Shown here: piece by piece, positions 17,515-27,295 of the stretch
Position numbering within the stretch: position 1 is the stretch's first letter
Layout: each line of letters opens with the position of its first letter
Program-made: the position numbers and the translations under genes
The notes under the pieces: model-generated
Databases searched by the model: none
Told to the model about the DNA's origin: nothing
What the model saw: only the letters and a program-made list of their open reading frames with translations
NCBI RefSeq assembly: GCF_004784465.1
Contig: NZ_SRRU01000002.1
Coordinates: 1 to 64,000, forward strand
Length of the DNA stretch: 64,000 nt
Origin: Streptomyces griseoluteus
Lineage (GTDB): Bacteria > Actinomycetota > Actinomycetes > Streptomycetales > Streptomycetaceae
Reading direction: 5' to 3'

Positions 17515-18615
17515 ATGTCCTCCGCACTGGCCGATCTCGTCGTGCATCCGATCGTGCAGGCCCCCATGGCGGGCGGTGTCGCCGTGCCGGAACTGGCCGC
17601 CGCCGTCTCCGAGGCCGGAGGGCTCGGCTTCCTCGCCGCCGGCTACAAGACCGCGGACGGCATGTACCGCGAGATCAAACGGCTGCGCGGGCTGACCAGC
17701 CGCCCCTTCGGCGTCAACCTCTTCCTGCCCCAGCCCGCCCACGCCGAGCCCGGTGCCGTCGAGCTGTACGCGCAGCAACTGGCCGGTGAGGCCGCCTGGT
17801 ACGAGACCGAGCCCGGCGACCCCGACGGCGGCCGTGACGACGGCTACGACGCCAAGCTCGCCGTGCTGCTGGACGACCCCGTCGCCGCCGTCTCCTTCCA
17901 CTTCGGCGTGCCCGACCCGGAGGTACTGACCGCGCTGCGCCGGGCCGGGACCGTCACCCTGGTCACCGCCACTACCGTCGAGGAGGCCCGCGCGGTCGAG
18001 CGGGCCGGGGCGGACGCGGTGATCGCGCAGGGCATCGAGGCGGGCGGCCACCAGGGCACCCACCGCGACCTCGCCGAGAACGACGGCACCGGGCTGGGCC
18101 TGCTGTCCCTGGTCACCCAGACCGCGCAGGCCGTGGAGATCCCGGTCGTCGCCGCCGGAGGCATCATGCGCGGCGCCCAGATCGCCGCCGCCCTCGCCGC
18201 CGGAGCCACCGCCGCCCAGCTCGGCACCGCCTTCCTCGCCACCCCCGAGTCCGGCGCCCCCGAGATCTACAAGCGGGCGCTGACCGACCCGGTGTTCCCG
18301 CGCACCGAGCTGACCCGCGCCTTCTCAGGGCGCCCGGCGCGCGCCCTGACCAACCGCTTCCTGCGCGAGCACGGGCCGTACGCGCCCGCCGCCTACCCCG
18401 ACGTGCACCACCTGACCACGCCGCTGCGGGGGGCCGCCACCGCCGCCGGGGACGCCCAGGGCATGTCGCTCTGGGCGGGCCAGGGCCACCGGCTGGCCCG
18501 GCCGCTGCCCGCGGCCGAACTCGTCCGCACCCTCGCCGCCGAACTCAACCTCGTACGGGGTGAGTCGGGGCGGCAGTACCGACCCGTCCGAGCCCAGGGA
18601 GGGGACGCGCGATGA
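17515..18615 (+). CDS. Nitronate monooxygenase family flavoprotein
   Basis: 366 residues, TIM-barrel NPD/2-nitropropane dioxygenase family. VQAPMAGG is at the N-terminus, then VTATTVEEARAVERAGADAV, the FMN-phosphate motif QGIEAGGHQG, and PVVAAGGIMRG near residue 215. It oxidises nitronates using FMN and protects against nitroalkane or propionate-3-nitronate toxicity; the true substrate is unknown. The ATG at 17515 has CACCAT 6 nt upstream and no Shine-Dalgarno sequence (possible leaderless). Its stop codon overlaps the rsmE start (ATGA), so the two are coupled. Confidence 0.93.
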   Translation: MSSALADLVVHPIVQAPMAGGVAVPELAAAVSEAGGLGFLAAGYKTADGMYREIKRLRGLTSRPFGVNLFLPQPAHAEPGAVELYAQQLAGEAAWYETEPGDPDGGRDDGYDAKLAVLLDDPVAAVSFHFGVPDPEVLTALRRAGTVTLVTATTVEEARAVERAGADAVIAQGIEAGGHQGTHRDLAENDGTGLGLLSLVTQTAQAVEIPVVAAGGIMRGAQIAAALAAGATAAQLGTAFLATPESGAPEIYKRALTDPVFPRTELTRAFSGRPARALTNRFLREHGPYAPAAYPDVHHLTTPLRGAATAAGDAQGMSLWAGQGHRLARPLPAAELVRTLAAELNLVRGESGRQYRPVRAQGGDAR

Positions 18616-19358
18616 CCGCGCCCGTCTTCGTCGTCGACCACTTCCGCACGGACGGCACCCGGTACGTGCTCGACGGACCCGAGGGGCGGCACGCCGTCTC
18701 GGTGAAGCGGCTGGAGCCCGGCGAGGAGGTCGTCCTCACCGACGGCGCCGGACGCTACGCGGTCTGCCGGGTCACCGGCACCGAGGGCAAGGACCGGCTG
18801 ATCGTCGACCTCCCCGAGGTGCACGAGGAGCCCGAGCCCCGGCCGCGCGTCACCGTCGTGCAGGCGCTGCCCAAGGGCGACCGGGGCGAACTCGCCGTGG
18901 AGACCATGACCGAGACCGGCGTCGACCGCATCGTGCCCTGGCAGGCGTCGCGCTGCATCACCCAGTGGAAGGGCGAGCGCGGGCTGAAGGCGCTGGGCAA
19001 GTGGCGCTCCACCGCCCGCGAGGCCGGCAAGCAGTCGCGCCGGGTCCGCTTCCCCGAGGTCGCGGAGGCCGCCTCCACCAAGCAGGTCGCCGCGCTGCTC
19101 GCGCAGGCCGACTTCGCCGCCGTGCTGCACTCCGACTTCGACCACGAGTCGGTCCCGCTGGCCACCGCCGAACTCCCGGCCGAGGGCGAGATCGTGCTCG
19201 TCGTCGGGCCCGAAGGGGGCGTCTCCCGCGACGAGTTGGCGCTCTTCGAGGAGGCCGGCGCCCGCGCCTGCGTCCTCGGCCCCTCCGTCCTGCGCACCTC
19301 CACCGCGGGCACCGCCGCGACCGCCCTCCTGCTGGGCCGCACCGGCCGCTGGTCCTGA
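18612..19358 (+). CDS. rsmE: 16S rRNA (uracil1498-N3)-methyltransferase RsmE
   Basis: 248 residues. An N-terminal PUA-like part (FVVDHFRTDGTRYVLDGPEG) is followed by a SPOUT methyltransferase domain with ALPKGDRGELAVETMTETGV, the SAM-binding knot IVLVVGPEGGVSRDELALFE, and LGPSVLRTSTAGTAATALLL. It modifies U1498 of 16S rRNA in the 30S subunit. ATG 18612 overlaps the upstream TGA by 4 nt and has AGGGAGGGG upstream. Confidence 0.97.
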   Translation: MTAPVFVVDHFRTDGTRYVLDGPEGRHAVSVKRLEPGEEVVLTDGAGRYAVCRVTGTEGKDRLIVDLPEVHEEPEPRPRVTVVQALPKGDRGELAVETMTETGVDRIVPWQASRCITQWKGERGLKALGKWRSTAREAGKQSRRVRFPEVAEAASTKQVAALLAQADFAAVLHSDFDHESVPLATAELPAEGEIVLVVGPEGGVSRDELALFEEAGARACVLGPSVLRTSTAGTAATALLLGRTGRWS

Positions 19359-19436
19359 CGGCCCCGCGCCGCACGTTCGGGTGACTGGCCGTATGCGGCC
19401 TTCCGCCGTGGGGGTGTCGGTGGGACGCTGGGGTGT

Positions 19437-19964
19437 ATGGGGGCTTCGAGTGGGATTCGGATACTGGCCGCCGGTGGGCTCGTGGCGCTCGTCGTCGGTA
19501 CGGTGACGGCGTGTCAGCCGGGAGAACTGGGGGCGGCCTCGGTCGCGTACACCACCGACTCGACCGCGACCGACGCGCTGAAGAAGCGTGATGTGGACGT
19601 GAGCTGGCTGACCTGCACCGGGCGGCAGGACGGCGGGTCGTCGGCCGGTGGGTCGCCGAGCGAATCCACGGTCGTCACCGTCGACTGCCAGGGGAAGACC
19701 AAGGACGGGCGGGACATCACCGTCACCGGCAGGGTGACCCGCGCGGTGAGCGGGGCCTGTGTGCGCGGCAATCTCGTCGCCAAGGTCGGCGGACGCCAGG
19801 TCTTCCGGGTGAGCGGGCTCGGCAACTGCGATGCCGCCCCGGTCTACACCCCGCCCGCCACCTACCGGCCGCCCGGCCAGCCCCGGCCCACGGTGACCGT
19901 CACCGTCACCCGCACCCTGTGGTGCGAGAACGACCCCTCGTGCCGGCCGGTCCAGGGCAAATAG
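19437..19964 (+). CDS. Putative lipoprotein, hypothetical
   Basis: 175 residues with a lipoprotein-type signal: RILAAGGLVALVVGTVTAC, lipobox VTAC with Cys ~26. The mature domain has cysteines in WLTCTG, TVDCQGK, GACVRG, LGNCDA and a C-terminal LWCENDPSCRP, and a Pro-rich linker near residue 140. It is predicted to be an exported, membrane-anchored protein with disulfides. The start ATG has GACGCT 7 nt upstream and no Shine-Dalgarno sequence. Function unknown; similar proteins occur throughout Streptomyces. Confidence 0.85.
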   Translation: MGASSGIRILAAGGLVALVVGTVTACQPGELGAASVAYTTDSTATDALKKRDVDVSWLTCTGRQDGGSSAGGSPSESTVVTVDCQGKTKDGRDITVTGRVTRAVSGACVRGNLVAKVGGRQVFRVSGLGNCDAAPVYTPPATYRPPGQPRPTVTVTVTRTLWCENDPSCRPVQGK

Positions 19965-20014
19965 ACCGATCAATTCCGGGTCCGGATGCGGACGTTCGCG
20001 CGTAGGGTGATCGC

Positions 20015-23000
20015 GTGACTCAGGGTGCTGCCACGGAAAACGCCGCCTCGTACCTCCGATTCCCGCATGCGCGGGGCGACTTGGTCACCTTCACCGCCGA
20101 GGACGACGTCTGGGTCGCCCCGCTGGACGGCGGCCGGGCCTGGCGGGTCAGCGCCGACGGCGTCCCCGTGAACCACCCCCGTATCTCGCCCGACGGCACC
20201 ACGCTCGCCTGGACCTCCCGCCGCGACGGCGCCCCCGAGGTGCACACCGCCCCCGTGGACGGCGGGCCCTCCCGCCGCCTGACCCACTGGGGCAACGCCC
20301 GCACCCAGGTCCGCGACTGGACACCGGACGGCGAGGTGCTGGCGGTCAGCGCCGCCGGGCGGCACAGCACCCGCCACAGCTGGGCCCGTACCGTCCCGCT
20401 CGACGGCGGCCCGGCCGCCACCCTCCCGTACGGCCCCGTCGGCGCCGTCGCCCACGGCCCGCACACCGTGCTGCTGTCCGCCACGATGAACCGGGACGCC
20501 TCCGCCTGGAAGCGCTACCGGGGCGGCACCGCGGGCAAGCTGTGGATCGACCGCGACGGCGACGGCGACTTCGTCCGGCTGCACGAGGAACTGGACGGCA
20601 ACCTCGAGTACCCCTCATGGGTCGGCGACCGCCTCGCCTTCCTCTCCGACCACGAGGGCACCGGCGCCCTGTACTCCTCCCTCGCCGACGGCTCCGACCT
20701 GCGCCGCCACACCCCGCTCGGCGGCTTCTACGCCCGGCACGCCGCGAGCGACGGCACCCGTGTCGTCTACGTCAGCGCCGGGCAGCTCTGGGTGCTGGAC
20801 GACCTCGACGGCGCCGAACCCCGCCGTCCCGAGATCCGGCTCGGCGGCCCCCGTACCGGCCTCCAGCCCTTCGTCCTGGACGCCGCCCGCTGGCTGGACT
20901 CCGCCACCCCCGACCACACCGGGCGCGGCAGCGCGGTCGCCGTGCGCGGCACCGTCCACTGGGTCACCCACCGCGACGGACCGGCCCGCGCCCTCGCGGC
21001 GGAGCCCGGTGTACGGGCCCGGCTGCCGCGCACCTTCCGCGCGGGCGGTGAGGAGTGGGTGGTGTGGGTGACCGATGCCGAGGGCGACGACGCGCTGGAG
21101 TTCGCCCCCGCCACCGGCCTCGCCCCCGGCACCGCCCCGCGCCGCCTCGGCGCCGGACAGCTCGGCCGCGTCCTCGAACTGGCCATGTCCCCGGACGGCA
21201 CCCGCGCCGCCGTCGCCTCCCACGACGGCAGGCTGCTGCTGGTCGAGCGGGAGACCGGTGAGATCCGCGAGGTCGACCGCAGCGAGCACGGCGACCCGCA
21301 CGGCCTGGCCTTCTCACCCGACTCCGGCTGGCTCGCCTGGGCCCACCCTGGCCCGCGCCCGCTCTCCCAGATCCGGCTCGCCGCCACCACCGACCTCACC
21401 GTCACCGAGGCCACCCCGCTGCGCTTCGCCGACTACGAGCCGGTCTTCACCCTCGACGGGCGCCACCTCGCCTTCCTCTCCAACCGCGCCTTCGACCCCG
21501 TCTTCGACACCCATGTCTTCGACCTGGCCTTCGTGTCGGGCGCCCGCCCGCACCTCATCACCCTCGCGGCCACGGCACCGTCCCCTTTCGGCCCGCAGCG
21601 CCACGGCCGCGCCTTCGGCACCCCCGACCGGGACGAGACCCCCGGCGCCGAGGGCACCCCCGTCACCCGCGTCGACCTCGACGGGCTCGCCGACCGCATC
21701 GTGCCCTTCCCCGTCGAGGCCGCTCGGTACGGCAACCTGCGCGCCGCGAAGGACGGGGTGCTCTGGCTGCGCCACCCGGTGCGCGGTGTCCTCGGCGCCT
21801 CCCGCGCCACCCCGGACGCCCCCGACCCCAAGACCGAGCTGGAGCGTTACGACCTCGCCCAGCACCGGCTGGAGCACCTGGCCGCCGACGCCGACGAGTT
21901 CGAGGTCAGCGGCGACGGCAGCCGCGTCCTGCTGTGGAGCGACGGCGGGCTCCGCGTCGTTCCCGCCGACCGCCGCGCCCCCGACGACGAGGACGGCGAC
22001 GCCCGCGTCACCGTCGACCTCGGCCGCGTCCGGCACACCGTCGATCCGGTCGCCGAATGGCGGCAGATGTACGACGAGACGGGCCGGCTCATGCGGGACA
22101 ACTTCTGGCGCCCCGACATGGGCGGCGTCGACTGGGACGGCGTCCTGGACCGCTACCGTCCCGTCCTCGAACGGGTCGCCACCCACGACGACCTCGTGGA
22201 CCTCCTCTGGGAGGTGCACGGCGAACTCGGCGCCTCCCACGCCTACGTCATCCCCCACGGCGGCTGGGGCGACGGCGCCCGCCAGGGGCTGCTCGGCGCC
22301 GACATCTCCCGTCACGAGGACGGCAGTTGGCGCGTCGACCGGGTGCTGCCCTCGGAGACCTCCGACCCCGAGGCCCGTTCCCCGCTCGCCGCGCCCGGTG
22401 TCGCAGTGCGCCCCGGCGACACCCTCCTCGCCGTCGGCGGCCACCGGGTCGACCCGGTCACCGGCCCCGGCTCGCTGTTGCTCGGCACGGCCCAGAAGCC
22501 CGTCGAGCTGACCATCGCCCCGGCGGGCGGCGGCGAGCCACGGCACGTGGTCGTCGTCCCGCTCGCCGACGAGGAGCCGCTGCGCTACCACGCCTGGGTC
22601 GCCGGCCGCCGCGCCCACGTCCATGAACGCTCCGGCGGCCGCCTCGGCTACCTCCACGTCCCCGACATGCAGGCCCCCGGCTGGGCCCAGATCCACCGCG
22701 ACCTGCGCGTCGAGGTCACCCGCGAGGGCCTGGTCGTCGACGTCCGCGAGAACCGCGGCGGCAACACCTCCCAGCTCATCGTCGAAAAGCTCGCCCGTCG
22801 CGTCGTCGGCTGGGACCTCCCCCGGGGCATGCGCCCCGAAAGCTACCCGCAGGACGCCCCCCGGGGCCCCGTGGTGGCCGTGGCCGACGAGTTCTCCGGC
22901 TCCGACGGCGACATAGTCAACGCCGCGATCCGAGCCCTCGGCATCGGTCCGGTCGTCGGCACCCGCACCTGGGGCGGAGTGATCGGCATCGACAGCCGCT

Positions 23001-23230
23001 ACACCCTGGTGGACGGCACGATCGTCACCCAGCCCAAGTACGCCTTCTGGCTTCAGGGCGCGGGCTGGGACGTGGAGAACCACGGGGTGGACCCGGACGT
23101 GGAGATCCCGGTGCGCCCCCAGGACTGGGCAGCGGACGAGGACCCCCAACTGAACGAAGCGATAAGGCTGGCCCTGGAAGCACTGGAGAGGCAGCCAGCA
23201 AGAACCCCGCCCACTCTGCCGACCTCTTAA
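20015..23230 (+). CDS. Tricorn-protease-like S41 family peptidase
   Basis: 1071 residues, the full tricorn architecture. Two N-terminal beta-propellers (SPDGTTLAWTSRRDG and SPDSGWLAW repeats, ~1-690) precede a helical C1 domain with GELGASHAYV (catalytic His ~743), a PDZ domain (~760-850), and the S41 domain with ENRGGN and EFSGSDGD (nucleophile Ser ~963) and a late Glu in ENHGVDPD (~1022). These positions match archaeal tricorn closely. It degrades peptides downstream of the proteasome; no signal peptide is seen, so it is cytosolic. The GTG at 20015 follows TAGGGT by 6 nt, so it is probably leaderless. Confidence 0.96.
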   Translation: MTQGAATENAASYLRFPHARGDLVTFTAEDDVWVAPLDGGRAWRVSADGVPVNHPRISPDGTTLAWTSRRDGAPEVHTAPVDGGPSRRLTHWGNARTQVRDWTPDGEVLAVSAAGRHSTRHSWARTVPLDGGPAATLPYGPVGAVAHGPHTVLLSATMNRDASAWKRYRGGTAGKLWIDRDGDGDFVRLHEELDGNLEYPSWVGDRLAFLSDHEGTGALYSSLADGSDLRRHTPLGGFYARHAASDGTRVVYVSAGQLWVLDDLDGAEPRRPEIRLGGPRTGLQPFVLDAARWLDSATPDHTGRGSAVAVRGTVHWVTHRDGPARALAAEPGVRARLPRTFRAGGEEWVVWVTDAEGDDALEFAPATGLAPGTAPRRLGAGQLGRVLELAMSPDGTRAAVASHDGRLLLVERETGEIREVDRSEHGDPHGLAFSPDSGWLAWAHPGPRPLSQIRLAATTDLTVTEATPLRFADYEPVFTLDGRHLAFLSNRAFDPVFDTHVFDLAFVSGARPHLITLAATAPSPFGPQRHGRAFGTPDRDETPGAEGTPVTRVDLDGLADRIVPFPVEAARYGNLRAAKDGVLWLRHPVRGVLGASRATPDAPDPKTELERYDLAQHRLEHLAADADEFEVSGDGSRVLLWSDGGLRVVPADRRAPDDEDGDARVTVDLGRVRHTVDPVAEWRQMYDETGRLMRDNFWRPDMGGVDWDGVLDRYRPVLERVATHDDLVDLLWEVHGELGASHAYVIPHGGWGDGARQGLLGADISRHEDGSWRVDRVLPSETSDPEARSPLAAPGVAVRPGDTLLAVGGHRVDPVTGPGSLLLGTAQKPVELTIAPAGGGEPRHVVVVPLADEEPLRYHAWVAGRRAHVHERSGGRLGYLHVPDMQAPGWAQIHRDLRVEVTREGLVVDVRENRGGNTSQLIVEKLARRVVGWDLPRGMRPESYPQDAPRGPVVAVADEFSGSDGDIVNAAIRALGIGPVVGTRTWGGVIGIDSRYTLVDGTIVTQPKYAFWLQGAGWDVENHGVDPDVEIPVRPQDWAADEDPQLNEAIRLALEALERQPARTPPTLPTS

Positions 23231-23351
23231 GGATGCGGGGCCGTGTCGATCGGCGGCTCCGCCGCCGGGGCGCGAGCAACCCCCGCGCACGCGAACCCGA
23301 ACGACTAGGATGCCGAAGGCAAAGATCACCGGCGAAAGCGAGCGCGGCGAA

Positions 23352-23705
23352 ATGGCAGGCGAACCTCAAGAGGACTGCCTCTTCTGCAACATCATCGCGG
23401 GCAAGATCCCCGCGGACGTGGTCCGGGAGACCGACACCACCCTCGCCTTTCGGGACATAAACCCCCAGGCCCCCACCCACATCCTGGTGATCCCCAAGGC
23501 CCACTACAAGAACGCCGCGGAACTCGCCGCCGAAGCACCGCAGCTGGCCGCCGACGTCCTCGCGGAGACCCGCGGAGTCGCCGAGGGCGAGTCCCTGGAG
23601 AGCTACCGCACCGTCTTCAACACCGGCACCGGCGCGGGACAGACCGTCTGGCACGCCCACGCCCATGTCCTCGGCGGCCGCGGCCTGAACTGGCCCCCCG
23701 GATAA
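23352..23705 (+). CDS. HIT (histidine triad) family protein
   Basis: 117 residues from ATG 23352, or 131 from ATG 23310. [16 protein letters not shown] is at the N-terminus, [15 protein letters not shown] in the middle, and the active-site triad [10 protein letters not shown] (HxHxH) near the end. It is a nucleotide-phosphoramidate hydrolase or nucleotide-binding protein (HINT type). Homologues start close to MAGEPQxDCLFC, so I favour 23352; TAGGAT at 23306-23311 could then be the -10. It is followed after 5 bp by rnz, probably in one transcript. Confidence 0.93.
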   Translation: MAGEPQEDCLFCNIIAGKIPADVVRETDTTLAFRDINPQAPTHILVIPKAHYKNAAELAAEAPQLAADVLAETRGVAEGESLESYRTVFNTGTGAGQTVWHAHAHVLGGRGLNWPPG

Positions 23706-23710
23706 CCCCC

Positions 23711-24616
23711 ATGTCCGTACGCGAGTTGGTCGTCCTCGGCACCGCCAGCCAGGTCCCGACCCGGCACCGCAACCACAACGGCTACCTGCTGCGCTGGGAC
23801 GGCGAGGGCATCCTCTTCGACCCCGGCGAGGGCACCCAGCGCCAGATGCTGCGCGCCGGGGTCGCCGCGCACGACCTGAACCGGATCTGCGTCACCCATT
23901 TCCACGGCGACCACAGCCTGGGCCTGGCCGGGGTGATCCAGCGGATCAACCTGGACCGGGTGCCGCACCCGGTCACCGCGCACTACCCGCGCTCCGGCCG
24001 GCGCTTCTTCGAGCGCCTCCGGTACGCCACGGCCTACCGGGAGACGGTCGACCTCACCGAGGCACCGGTCGACACCGACGGCCCCGTCGCCACCACCCCC
24101 TCCTACACGCTGGAGGCGTACGGCCTCTCCCACCCGGTGGAGTCCTACGGCTACCGGCTGATCGAGCCGGACCGGCTCCGCATGCTGCCCGACCGCCTCG
24201 CCGCGCACGGCATCTCCGGCCCCGACGTCGGCCGTATCCAGCGAGAGGGTTCCCTCGGCGGGGTCGCGCTGGAGGAGGTCAGCGAGACACGGCGCGGACA
24301 GCGGTTCGCGTTCGTCATGGACACCCGGCTCTGCCCCGGCGTGCACGCCCTCGCCGACGGCTGCGACCTGCTCGTCATCGAGTCCACGTTCCTGGACGAG
24401 GACGCGGGCCTCGCCGAGGAGCACGGCCACCTGACGGCCGGCCAGGCGGCGACCGTGGCGCGGGACGCCGGAGTGCGGCACCTCGTCCTCACCCACTTCA
24501 GCCAGCGCTACTCCGACCCCGCCGAGTTCGAGCGGCAGGCCCGCGCGGCCGGGTTCGAGGGCGAGCTGACCGTGGCCCGCGACCTGGACCGGGTGCCGCT
24601 CCCCAAGCGCGGCTGA
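23711..24616 (+). CDS. rnz: Ribonuclease Z
   Basis: 301 residues of the beta-CASP-less MBL RNase Z family. [20 protein letters not shown] is at the N-terminus, followed by [13 protein letters not shown] (HxHxDH zinc motif ~62-68), FVMDTR, and [11 protein letters not shown] near the C-terminus. It cleaves the 3' trailer from pre-tRNAs. It starts 5 bp after the HIT gene stop codon. Confidence 0.95.
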   Translation: MSVRELVVLGTASQVPTRHRNHNGYLLRWDGEGILFDPGEGTQRQMLRAGVAAHDLNRICVTHFHGDHSLGLAGVIQRINLDRVPHPVTAHYPRSGRRFFERLRYATAYRETVDLTEAPVDTDGPVATTPSYTLEAYGLSHPVESYGYRLIEPDRLRMLPDRLAAHGISGPDVGRIQREGSLGGVALEEVSETRRGQRFAFVMDTRLCPGVHALADGCDLLVIESTFLDEDAGLAEEHGHLTAGQAATVARDAGVRHLVLTHFSQRYSDPAEFERQARAAGFEGELTVARDLDRVPLPKRG

Positions 24617-24645
24617 GCGTTCGGAGGCGGGCGTACGATGCTTCG

Positions 24646-25650
24646 ATGCCCCTCCCCAAAGCTGAACTGCACCTGCACATCGAAGGCACACTGGAGCCCG
24701 AGCTTGCGTTCCGTCTGGCCGAGCGCAATGGCGTGGAGCTTCCCTACGCCGACACCGAGGCCCTCCGTCACGCGTACCGGTTCGAGGACCTCCAGTCCTT
24801 CCTGAACCTGTACTACGAGCTGATGGCCGTCCTGCGCACCGAGCGGGACTTCGAGGAGCTGGCCGACGCCTATCTGGCCCGCGCCGCCGCGCAGGGTGTG
24901 CGGCACGCGGAGATCTTCTTCGACCCGCAGGCCCACCTCGCGCGCGGGGTGGAGATGGGGACCGTGATCGAGGGGCTGTGGCGGGCGCTGGGGCGCAGCG
25001 AGGAGACCCACGGCGTCTCGACCAGGCTGATCATGTGTTTCCTGCGGGACGAGTCCGCCGAGTCGGCGCTCGCCACGCTGGACGCCGCGGGGCCGTACCT
25101 GGACCGGATCACCGGGGTCGGCCTGGACTCCGCCGAGGTGGGCAACCCGCCGGAGAGGTTCCGCGAGGTCTACGAGGCCGCCGCCGCGCTCGGCCTGCGG
25201 CGCGTGGCGCACGCCGGTGAGGAGGGGCCGCCGGAGTACGTCGTCCAGGCCCTCGACCTGCTCGGGGTGGAGCGGATCGACCACGGGCTGCGCTCCGTGG
25301 AGGACCCGGCACTGGTCGAGCGGCTGGTCCGGGAGCGCGTCCCGCTGACCCTGTGCCCGCTGTCCAACGTCCGCCTGCGCACGATCGACACGCTGGCCGA
25401 CCATCCGCTCCCGGCGATGCTGGAGGCGGGGCTGATGTGCACGGTGAACTCCGACGACCCCGCCTACTTCGGCGGCTACGCGGGCGACAACTTCGCCGCC
25501 GTCCAGCAGACCCTCGGCCTGACCGGGGACCGGCTGCGCGAGCTGGCCCGCAACTCCTTCCTCGCCTCCTTCCTGGAGGACGACGAACCCCGCCGGGCGC
25601 GGTACCTGGCGGAGGTCGAGGCGTACGAATTCCCGCAGGGGCGGGCGTAG
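24646..25650 (+). CDS. Adenine/adenosine deaminase family protein
   Basis: 334 residues. The metal motif is KAELHLHIEGTL, then HAGEEGPPEYV (~205), ERIDHGLR, and VNSDDPAYFGGY (~280). These last two motifs are typical of adenine deaminases (ADE) and of 6-aminodeoxyfutalosine deaminases rather than classical adenosine deaminase, which has HAGE and NTDDP signatures of a different spacing. The reaction is hydrolytic removal of the 6-amino group; the substrate is undecided. TACGAT 7 nt before the ATG suggests a leaderless mRNA. The gene is convergent with the MFS gene, the two stop codons abutting at 25650/25651. Confidence 0.9.
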   Translation: MPLPKAELHLHIEGTLEPELAFRLAERNGVELPYADTEALRHAYRFEDLQSFLNLYYELMAVLRTERDFEELADAYLARAAAQGVRHAEIFFDPQAHLARGVEMGTVIEGLWRALGRSEETHGVSTRLIMCFLRDESAESALATLDAAGPYLDRITGVGLDSAEVGNPPERFREVYEAAAALGLRRVAHAGEEGPPEYVVQALDLLGVERIDHGLRSVEDPALVERLVRERVPLTLCPLSNVRLRTIDTLADHPLPAMLEAGLMCTVNSDDPAYFGGYAGDNFAAVQQTLGLTGDRLRELARNSFLASFLEDDEPRRARYLAEVEAYEFPQGRA

Positions 25651-27147
25651 TCACGCGGGGACGGTCGCGCCGGAGGTGTCGGTGAAGGGGATCTGCACGA
25701 CCGGGATGCCCTTGGCGGACAGGTCCCGGACGGTGGCTCCGCCGACCAGGATCTCCCCGGCCCGGACGTCCTTGCCGGCCGCGTCCGGGAGGGGGGTCTC
25801 CGGCAGGGAGATCTCCACGAGGGGGAGGTCCTGGAACGGAGCCGGCGGGACCTCGCCGACGGCAACCACCTCGGTGCGCGGGGCGGCCGCGATCGGGATC
25901 TCCACCACCCGCAGGCGGCGGGGTGCCGTCCGCAGGGCGACCGCGGTCATCGGGACGGCCGCCAGCAGCAGTACCGCCGCCAGGACCTCGCCCATCGCCG
26001 GGAAGCCCGCGCGAGCGGACAGCACGCTGCCGGTCAGCGGGCCGGCCGCCGTGCCCAGCGACGCGGCGGAGCCGACCAGGACCGCCCAGCGGCCGCGGGC
26101 GTCGAGCGCGGCGGCCAGGCTGATCACGTAGGACAGCACCACCGGGTAGCAGAGGTTCCACGCGATCTCGCCCAGCGCGAAGGACGGCAGGTCGGTGGCC
26201 GAGGCGCTGAGCGCGATGCAGCCCGCGATCAGCGCCGTGCCGAGACCGATCGGCAGCGCGCGGCCCAGCCGGGGGCCGAGGGCGCCCGCGCCGACCACGC
26301 CCAGCAGACCGGCGCCGAGCGCTATGGCGAACACCGCGCCGACCGTGATCTCGGTGAGGTGCGCCTGCCCGAGGCCGATGTGCCCGCTGACGCCCCACAG
26401 CGCGTTCTGCGCCAGCGACCAGCAGGGCATCGTCGCGGCCAGCAGCAGCCCGGCCCGGCGGTGGGGGAGCGGCCGGCGTACGCCGTCGGGGCCGGTCACC
26501 GGGGCGGTACGGGCGGGCAGGCGGCCGGTGAACGGCCACACCGCGAGCGCGGTCAGCGCGACCGCGCCGAGCGGCAGCCCGTGGCCCGGACCCAGGCGGG
26601 GGATCGTCAGATAGAGCGCGCCCGCCAGGGCCGAGACCACGAGCAGCCCGGACGTGGTGGCCCGGTGCGGGTCGCGTCCGGCGGCGATGCCGCTCGCGGC
26701 GACCGCCGTCATCATGCCGGAGCCGAATCCGCCGACGACCGCGCCCAGCACCACGGCGGGCACGGAGTCGGTGAGGGCGGCCGAGCCGTAGCCGAGGACG
26801 GCCAGGACGATCCCCAGCCGCGCGAGCGCACGGGCGCCGAACCGGTCCACGCGGGCGGCCAGAGCGAACCCGGCCGAGGCCGAACTCAGCAGCAGGGCAC
26901 TGCCGATGGCGCCGGCCTGGGTGGCGGACAGCGGCAGCGCGCTGTCGAGACGGCCGACCGTGGTCGGCAGCAGATACGAGGCGAGGTACCCGGCCGTGAA
27001 AAGGGCGACGAGGGGCCAGGGCATGGAGCGGGGGGCGAACACGGGCGTTCCCAGGGCAGGCGTGAGCGACAGCTCGACGAGGAGTGAAACGGAGGGGAAG
27101 GGCGACGGCCGTCTGTTCGACGGGAACGCGCGAGCAAGTTGTATCAA
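25651..27147 (-). CDS. MFS transporter with C-terminal extension
   Basis: 498 residues from ATG 27147. The transmembrane core probably starts at the internal ATG 27024 (MPWPLVALFTAGYLAS), and the first ~41 residues are low-quality sequence, so the true start is uncertain. About 12 hydrophobic segments follow, with MFS-like GRLDSALPLS and RVDRFGARALARLG loops. The last ~95 residues form a soluble acidic tail containing repeated VVEIPI/LVEISLPETP strands, unusual for MFS proteins. The substrate is unknown. A CRP-like palindrome (27179-27192) lies 32 bp upstream of ATG 27147. Confidence 0.88.
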   Translation of the reverse strand: MIQLARAFPSNRRPSPFPSVSLLVELSLTPALGTPVFAPRSMPWPLVALFTAGYLASYLLPTTVGRLDSALPLSATQAGAIGSALLLSSASAGFALAARVDRFGARALARLGIVLAVLGYGSAALTDSVPAVVLGAVVGGFGSGMMTAVAASGIAAGRDPHRATTSGLLVVSALAGALYLTIPRLGPGHGLPLGAVALTALAVWPFTGRLPARTAPVTGPDGVRRPLPHRRAGLLLAATMPCWSLAQNALWGVSGHIGLGQAHLTEITVGAVFAIALGAGLLGVVGAGALGPRLGRALPIGLGTALIAGCIALSASATDLPSFALGEIAWNLCYPVVLSYVISLAAALDARGRWAVLVGSAASLGTAAGPLTGSVLSARAGFPAMGEVLAAVLLLAAVPMTAVALRTAPRRLRVVEIPIAAAPRTEVVAVGEVPPAPFQDLPLVEISLPETPLPDAAGKDVRAGEILVGGATVRDLSAKGIPVVQIPFTDTSGATVPA

Positions 27148-27178
27148 GCACGCGGTTTCGAGAAGAAGCCGGGCCGAC

Positions 27179-27192
27179 GTGATTCAGATCAC
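27179..27192. promoter_or_regulatory. CRP-like palindrome
   Basis: GTGATTCAGATCAC is a perfect inverted repeat fitting GTGA-N6-TCAC, the CRP/FNR-type operator core. It lies in the intergenic region between the MFS gene and the candidate small RNA, so it could act on either. Confidence 0.5.
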
Positions 27193-27295
27193 TATCACGT
27201 TTGACTCGTGTCGCGGCGGGTAGGCACGATCGATTTCGCTCTCGAACGCTCGGACGGTGATCGCACAGAACTCCGGGATGCGCTATGGTTGTTCA

